Shown: one piece after another, positions 59,446 through 64,000 of the stretch | Numbering within the stretch: position 1 is the first letter of the stretch | Layout of the letters: each line of letters begins with the position of its first letter | Source: Alphaproteobacteria bacterium LSUCC0719 | GTDB lineage: Bacteria > Pseudomonadota > Alphaproteobacteria > Puniceispirillales > Puniceispirillaceae | Direction of reading: 5' to 3' | Assembly (NCBI GenBank): GCA_040839025.1 | Contig: JBFPJN010000007.1 | Coordinates: 90,632-154,631, forward strand | DNA length: 64,000 nucleotides | Made by a program: the position numbers and the translations under genes | Notes under the pieces: model-generated | Told to the model about the DNA's origin: nothing | What the model saw: the letters and a program-made list of their open reading frames with translations, nothing else | Database searches by the model: none

Positions 59446-61266
59446 ATGCTTTCCTCCTCTTCTGATGGTTACACAAAGCATTTTGTGGCCGTCGCAATAA
59501 CCTGCCTGTTGGCATTGGCAGTGCTGGCGTGGAACCTGGTTACCCTCTACGGTCACGACTATGCCTATTTTTTGCCCCGGCTACTTGATAATCACCTTTT
59601 CTATCTTGCTAACGGCTTAGGTCTTAAGGAATACACAGCCTCTTTCTGCGCCGGTATTTTCGAGTTTGCCAATCCACAATCTGTTGCGTTGTCTCTGCCA
59701 CAATTGCTGTCAAGCCTGTTTGGCCCCGTGGCCGGCGTTAAATTGACTTTTGTTCTTTCGTCAGCCGCGGCTGGCCTGGGAATCTACGGGTGTGCAAGAT
59801 TTGCCGGCCTACCCCATATGTCGGCAGCGATCAGCGGAATATTGATGACCTTCAGTGGGTTCCTGCTGACGCGGATGATAGTCGGGCATTTGACCTTCTT
59901 CAATGTGGGGTTTGCGTCGGTTGTTTCTATGCTGATGCTGTTCGCGGTCAGGAACTTTGCCAAGGGGCGGTTGGCACAGGCAATTTCCCTTGGTGGCATG
60001 GCAAGTCTGCTGGCAACTTCCATCGTCTATGGCGGTGCGGGCGTCATGATATTGCAGATTGCAGCCATGATCCTGCTGTTACTCGTTGTCTGTGGTGGCT
60101 TTGCTGAGCGCTGCCACCATTGGCTTCTCGTCTTTGGCGGAGTGTCGGTTGCCGCGCTGCTAATGTCTGCGCCCAAACTAGAAGCAATGCTGGCGGTCAC
60201 TGGTAACTTGCCACGCGATCTATACCCGCTTCCGGGTGTCGCGCTTACCGATCTTCCACTGCTGGTCCTGCAAACTGTTCTGTGGGTTCCTGGCACAGTT
60301 CTTCTCAACGATATTTTGCAGAACGCGAAATTCACGCTTGGCTGGCATGAATGGAACTATTCGGTGTCACCTTTATGGCTGCTGGTGGTCGGTGGTGGCA
60401 TTTTCATGGGGCATCGCGCCGAGGGCGGCTATGTTAATTTGGCGTGGGCTTGGCTTCGCGGATCTCCAATGCGGGCCGCAGCAACTGGCCTCATCCTGCT
60501 CTTGCCCATTATCTTGAATGTGTACACACCATCATGGAATGCAGTGTTAAAGGCGGCGCCTTTGCTGGGTGATTCAAGCAACATGCTTCGCTGGTTTCTC
60601 GTCTATCTTCCCGCACTTTGTCTGGTAGCAGGATGGACTTGGCGACATGTCAGCAAGGTTCATCTCGTCCCGCTTTTGACTCTATCGATCGCTCTTGCCG
60701 GACAGCAATATTTTATCCACAACACCCATTTGGCCCATGAAACCAAGGGGTATGACCGTGCATTTGTTGTCGATTCTTGGCAAAGCGGCAGAAACAAAGA
60801 GATCTTTGCTGTAGGGGCCCCGATCAAGACAAACAAAGACGGTACGCGGCAGGCAGTTGTCTCCTCGGATTTTGACCATATGTTTGTTGACGGGTTGTCG
60901 AATGCCTTTTGTTATGAGCCGATGTTTGGCTACCGCCTCGAAAATCTTGACCGCCGATATCTTCGCGTCGGCGCCATCAACATACCCGACCAGAACGGGT
61001 TCCTGCCGATGAAGAACCCGTCCTGCTATGTATATCCTGACGAAAACACCTGTCGTCCCGGAGCACATTTCAATGCCAAACAGTTCAATGATCTTCAGTT
61101 GCTGACTGTCTATGGTAATTTGTCGGCAAAGACTTCTGCGCTTCGCAGTGTGCTGAATTTGGTTGCTGGTGCAGCGTTCGCAATCACAATTGCCACTATG
61201 ATTGGCGGGATATGGTGGACGCGCCGCCGACGGCCGTTAGATGATGCCGTTGACAAGGCGTCCTGA
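59446..61266 (+). CDS. Large polytopic membrane protein, possible GT-C-type glycosyltransferase
   Basis: A 606-residue protein with about ten to eleven hydrophobic segments, starting with VAVAITCLLALAVLAWNLV, then an Asp-containing first loop (YGHDYAYFLPRLLDN) and a hydrophilic C-terminal domain of about 150 residues between the last two helices (NTHLAHETKGYDRAF to DLQLLTVYGNL). This layout fits lipid-linked-sugar-dependent GT-C enzymes or YfhO-like proteins, and it faces a gtrA/gtrB-type cassette. The assignment is by topology only. Confidence 0.68.
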   Translation: MLSSSSDGYTKHFVAVAITCLLALAVLAWNLVTLYGHDYAYFLPRLLDNHLFYLANGLGLKEYTASFCAGIFEFANPQSVALSLPQLLSSLFGPVAGVKLTFVLSSAAAGLGIYGCARFAGLPHMSAAISGILMTFSGFLLTRMIVGHLTFFNVGFASVVSMLMLFAVRNFAKGRLAQAISLGGMASLLATSIVYGGAGVMILQIAAMILLLLVVCGGFAERCHHWLLVFGGVSVAALLMSAPKLEAMLAVTGNLPRDLYPLPGVALTDLPLLVLQTVLWVPGTVLLNDILQNAKFTLGWHEWNYSVSPLWLLVVGGGIFMGHRAEGGYVNLAWAWLRGSPMRAAATGLILLLPIILNVYTPSWNAVLKAAPLLGDSSNMLRWFLVYLPALCLVAGWTWRHVSKVHLVPLLTLSIALAGQQYFIHNTHLAHETKGYDRAFVVDSWQSGRNKEIFAVGAPIKTNKDGTRQAVVSSDFDHMFVDGLSNAFCYEPMFGYRLENLDRRYLRVGAINIPDQNGFLPMKNPSCYVYPDENTCRPGAHFNAKQFNDLQLLTVYGNLSAKTSALRSVLNLVAGAAFAITIATMIGGIWWTRRRRPLDDAVDKAS

Positions 61267-61269
61267 GGC

Positions 61270-61647
61270 TCATTTTAACTGTCTGAAACTCCAGAAGTTA
61301 TGAAGCAGAAATGACAGAACCGGTATGGTGGCGACCACCGCCACAATTCCAATTCGGTAATCAAGGCCCTGTGCATCGGCAACTGCGGCGATCGCCGCGG
61401 ATAATCCACCGCAGGCGCCTGTGACACTGAGAAACCGAATAAAGGAACGGACTTCCAGTTTTGCCCCAAAGGTAATGCGCGCATTGACCATGAACGAAAC
61501 GGTGGCGGCAATGATAAAAGCAATACCGTTTGCTGTGGAAGGCGCGGCCATAGACGATTCAACGAGCGTAGCTGCGACCACCACATGAATGGCGGTCACG
61601 CCAACGCCAATGAGGCCAAACTTGACGAAGCGTGACAGAAAAGACAC
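61270..61647 (-). CDS. GtrA-family membrane protein
   Basis: A 125-residue protein with four hydrophobic segments, beginning SFLSRFVKFGLIGVGVTAIHVVV, and containing ATVSFMVNARITFGAKL, the NxxxTF-type GtrA motif. GtrA-like proteins are thought to flip undecaprenyl-phosphate-linked sugars to the periplasm. It lies downstream of a methyltransferase and a GtrB-like glycosyltransferase on the same strand, and its end is 3 nt from the end of the polytopic membrane protein gene. Confidence 0.88.
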   Translation of the reverse strand: MSFLSRFVKFGLIGVGVTAIHVVVAATLVESSMAAPSTANGIAFIIAATVSFMVNARITFGAKLEVRSFIRFLSVTGACGGLSAAIAAVADAQGLDYRIGIVAVVATIPVLSFLLHNFWSFRQLK

Positions 61648-61659
61648 GGCTTCTACTGC

Positions 61660-62376
61660 CTAGCCATCAGATTTACGGGCCAGCATAACAACACTGAGAC
61701 CAGCAAGCTTGTTTAGTTTCATCAGCGCCGTTTCGGCCCGACATATCCGATAGGCAATCTGGTTCACCAGTTTGCCATGAACACGCATATTGCTTTGTGG
61801 AGATCCACCTGGAGCTATCCGCTCTTTCAGCCTCATTGCCGCTGCGAACGGGAACGCCGCGCCGAAGAAATAATGTGATTGTATAATCTTGAAGCCAGCG
61901 CCGCTTACAAGTTCGGTCAGGCTATCAAGTGTGTAGCGTCGGAAATGTTCTAGAAAGACGTCATGACCACTCCATAAGAATTGAAATGCGGGAACAGTCA
62001 CGAACAGATGTGTTCCAGGGTGCGCAATACCTGCATAGTAATTAAGGAAGCCTGTATCATCCTCAATATGTTCTAGGACATCCATCATCACCATCAGGTC
62101 GCAATCGGTGCTCTGGACAGATTTGGTAAAGCGAAGCGTCTTGTTCCCAATCTGCTCTGCAGTGTCGGACGCGTAGCCAGGATCCACACAGGTGACCCTA
62201 AGGGAAGTGGTTTGCGACAGTATCTGCCGGGCAAAAAACCCTGATCCAGAGCCGATATCCATTACGCTGTCCAGTTTCAATCCTGACAGGTGCGAAAGCA
62301 TCATTTCAGATTTGGAACGATAATACCAATGGTTCGCCGCATCATCTCCAGCAAGTTCAAGTTCCTTCAGATCCAT
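61660..62376 (-). CDS. SAM-dependent methyltransferase in the gtr-like cassette
   Basis: A 238-residue protein from the ATG at 62376. Class I motifs are SVMDIGSGSGFFARQIL, TCVDPGYASDTAEQIG, CDLMVMMDVLEHIEDDTGFL and an acceptor-side region FLWSGHDVFLEHFRRYTLDSL, characteristic of methyltransferases in sugar/lipid gene clusters. The start is 14 nt below the end of the GT2 gene; the frame continues upstream inside that gene but without homology. The substrate is possibly a prenyl-linked sugar. Confidence 0.85.
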   Translation of the reverse strand: MDLKELELAGDDAANHWYYRSKSEMMLSHLSGLKLDSVMDIGSGSGFFARQILSQTTSLRVTCVDPGYASDTAEQIGNKTLRFTKSVQSTDCDLMVMMDVLEHIEDDTGFLNYYAGIAHPGTHLFVTVPAFQFLWSGHDVFLEHFRRYTLDSLTELVSGAGFKIIQSHYFFGAAFPFAAAMRLKERIAPGGSPQSNMRVHGKLVNQIAYRICRAETALMKLNKLAGLSVVMLARKSDG

Positions 62377-62389
62377 TGCTGATGAGCCT

Positions 62390-63340
62390 TCAATAGTCCT
62401 CGCCAGAATGAATTTTGCGGATGATGTAAACCGGACGACGTTTCGACTCGAAGTAACTACGCCCAAGATACTCGCCAAGCACACCGATGCCAATCAATTG
62501 CATCCCGCCAAGGAACAGCAACACGACCATCAGTGATGCGTAACCCGGCACATCAATGCCGTAGACGAGAACCCGCACAACTATGAATGTCGCAAACACT
62601 AACGACATTAATGACACCACAAGTCCAAGAATATGCCATAGTCGAAGGGGGGCAAGGCTGAAACTGGTAAAGCCTTGAATGGCAAAATCCAGAAGCTGAC
62701 CAAAATTGAATTTTGACTGCCCTGCAGAACGCGTCTCACGCACATAACTTACAGAAGTAGTGCGGAATCCAACCCAGGCGAACAAACCCTTCATGAACCG
62801 CTGGTTCTCTGGCAGTCGTCGCAGGGCGGCTACCACGACTTTGTCCATCAATCGAAAGTCACCGCAATTTGTTGGGATGCCAGGCGAGCTAAACCGGTTG
62901 TGGATCCAGTAGAAAAGCCGGGCGCTCTGGCTCTTGGCTAGAGAATCATTCGATCTATCAGATCTCTGTGCAAGAACCACTTCCCAGCCATCTTCCCATT
63001 TGGCAATCATGTCTACGATAACATGTGGCGGATCCTGAAGATCGACATCAATGGGAATGACCGCATCACCCCCTGCATGATCAATGCCAGCCGACAAGGC
63101 TGCTTCCTTGCCAAAGTTGCGGCTTAGCTCGATGATTTGCACTGGCATGCCAGAGGCGGCAAATTCACGAAGCCTCGGCAATGTATTATCAGTGCTACCA
63201 TCGTCGACGAAGATATATTCGAAACGATAGTCGCGAATATCGCTAAGGTGACCGGCCACCTCCGCTATAAAGCCAGCCACGGTGTCTTCTTCATTCAGAA
63301 CCGGAATGATCAAGCTTATCGTCTTGGGTTTTTCGTTCAC
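62390..63340 (-). CDS. Family 2 glycosyltransferase, GtrB/DPM1-like
   Basis: A 316-residue enzyme. The GT-A domain has ISLIIPVLNEEDTVAGFI, YIFVDDGSTDNTL, ELSRNFGKEAALSAGID and the DxD-like IPIDVDLQDPP. Two C-terminal transmembrane helices (HILGLVVSLMSLVFATFIVV and ASLMVVLLFLGGMQLIGIG, partly quoted) are as in GtrB, which loads a sugar on undecaprenyl phosphate. The GTG at 63340 is the start. First gene of the minus-strand GT2-methyltransferase-GtrA set. Confidence 0.9.
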   Translation of the reverse strand: MNEKPKTISLIIPVLNEEDTVAGFIAEVAGHLSDIRDYRFEYIFVDDGSTDNTLPRLREFAASGMPVQIIELSRNFGKEAALSAGIDHAGGDAVIPIDVDLQDPPHVIVDMIAKWEDGWEVVLAQRSDRSNDSLAKSQSARLFYWIHNRFSSPGIPTNCGDFRLMDKVVVAALRRLPENQRFMKGLFAWVGFRTTSVSYVRETRSAGQSKFNFGQLLDFAIQGFTSFSLAPLRLWHILGLVVSLMSLVFATFIVVRVLVYGIDVPGYASLMVVLLFLGGMQLIGIGVLGEYLGRSYFESKRRPVYIIRKIHSGEDY

Positions 63341-63513
63341 CCGCTACACCAAAAAAACTCGAAGGATACAGATAACCCAACTCGCGATACAAACATCACA
63401 AATCCGTCATAAATGCAATGTGATTTAACAATGAAACGTCAAATTATCGATGGCATTTATGTTATTTCATCCCTGAATTTAGCATGCAAAAACAGTATGT
63501 TAATATCGTAAAT

Positions 63514-63840
63514 TTAGGGTACGATTGATACTGACAAAAGACAATGAGACCACCGGTGTCGTGTGACGGTTCGGGCCTGATTGGCCACGGCAGCGGTGCG
63601 GGGTACGGACGCGCTGGAGGAGTGCCTGTCAGCGTCCCGCCAAAAACTGTCCCAGTATCGCTCCAGCCTGTCGGACAGGGCGGCAGCAGATCTGACAGCT
63701 TTTGATTCTGACTTTGTGCGAAGGGAGACCTCGATCTTCCGCTTGGGAAAGCGATGACGAAGATCAGAAGGAACAGCACGAGAGAAGTAGTACGTGCCGT
63801 TGCGATTGTAAAAGTATACCGGAGACCTTACCCACACCAT
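63514..63840 (-). pseudogene. Truncated integrase (tyrosine recombinase N-terminal domain, DUF6538-like)
   Basis: From the ATG at 63840 the first 65 residues (VYFYNRNGTYYFSRAVPSDL, then RKIEVSLRTKSESKAVRSAA) match the N-terminal domain of phage/island integrases. After about residue 70 the sequence loses similarity and stops at 63514, so the core-binding and catalytic parts with the Tyr nucleophile are missing. A frameshift or truncation is likely, leaving a remnant of a former island integrase. No tRNA or attachment site is visible nearby in the window. Confidence 0.7.
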
Positions 63841-64000
63841 GCAAACACAAGCTCCTGTTCCAGAACGTTAATCGTTTGGAAACAGTCACTTGAACCACGG
63901 CCCACGGACCTTGAAGCTTTGGAAATGGCGCGCTCGGGAAGCGGCTTATCCTGTGTGCTTGCCTGCAACTCTGCGGATTCTGAATCCCGCGAACCTGTTT
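63841..64000 (+). other. Window end, no gene recognised
   Basis: The final 160 nt upstream of the integrase remnant hold no supported gene. I checked for a tRNA (possible attachment site) and saw no cloverleaf with a GGTTC-type T-loop. Sequence beyond the window would be needed to see the other side of the presumed island boundary. Confidence 0.4.

Noticed and set aside
63841..64000. tRNA gene as integration site for the integrase remnant
   Set aside because: GGTTCGCGGGATTC on the minus strand is reminiscent of a T-arm, but no acceptor, D or anticodon arms can be folded around it.

Overview
The window is a GC-rich, densely packed stretch of a bacterial chromosome, almost certainly from an alphaproteobacterium. 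The signs are a RegB/RegA redox two-component pair, an Irr-type Fur protein beside fabA-fabB-fabI, a ubiE-ubiB-coaBC-dut-moeB block divergent from mutM, and a fused YlxR/L7Ae-like gene between nusA and infB. A marine SAR116-like lineage would fit the gene order, but that is only a guess.

Layout. (1) 1-19 kb: a partial polysaccharide deacetylase on the minus strand, then a long co-directional housekeeping run: tsaB-rimI-miaB-phoH-ybeY-corC-lnt (tRNA modification, rRNA maturation, envelope), metK-trmB, and the rimP-nusA-ylxR-infB-rbfA-truB-rpsO-pnp translation/RNA operon. This last operon has a promoter, an early terminator (candidate attenuator), a strong hairpin between ylxR and infB, and terminators after rpsO and pnp. 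(2) 19-25 kb: fabI, fabB and fabA on the minus strand, divergent from irr, followed by katG. This joins unsaturated fatty acid synthesis, iron/haem control and peroxide defence. (3) 25-33 kb: an SH3-domain secreted protein, a 2-hydroxyacid dehydrogenase, then moeB-dut-coaBC-ubiB-ubiE on the minus strand, mutM and rpsT. CoaBC carries an apparent N-terminal helix-turn-helix extension. (4) 33-42 kb: dnaA-dnaN-recF-gyrB, directly followed by regB and regA. (5) 42-48.5 kb: accessory metabolism (lipoprotein, aldo/keto reductase, acetyltransferase, EamA transporter, amidase, lone cyclic-nucleotide-binding domain, nitroreductase) and an internally deleted remnant of a malate/lactate dehydrogenase-family gene. 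(6) 48.6-53.4 kb: a glutamine-synthetase-like ligase, an aldehyde dehydrogenase and an iron alcohol dehydrogenase in tight succession, with a convergent metallo-beta-lactamase-fold lactonase. The set resembles the gamma-butyrolactone (blcABC/attKLM) and gamma-glutamyl amine/amino-alcohol pathways. (7) 53.5-64 kb: an accessory region, partly less GC-rich, of surface-glycan type: a methyltransferase, two paralogous TPR-glycosyltransferases flanking a small membrane protein, a GST, a large polytopic membrane protein, a GtrB/methyltransferase/GtrA cassette, and a truncated integrase at the end.

The best candidates for something not well described are the HTH-CoaBC fusion, the ligase/ALDH/ADH/lactonase neighbourhood, the rimP leader attenuator, the ylxR-infB inverted repeat and the paired TPR-glycosyltransferases. 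No tRNA, rRNA, CRISPR array or intact insertion sequence was recognised. All homology statements come from reading motifs, not from database searches.
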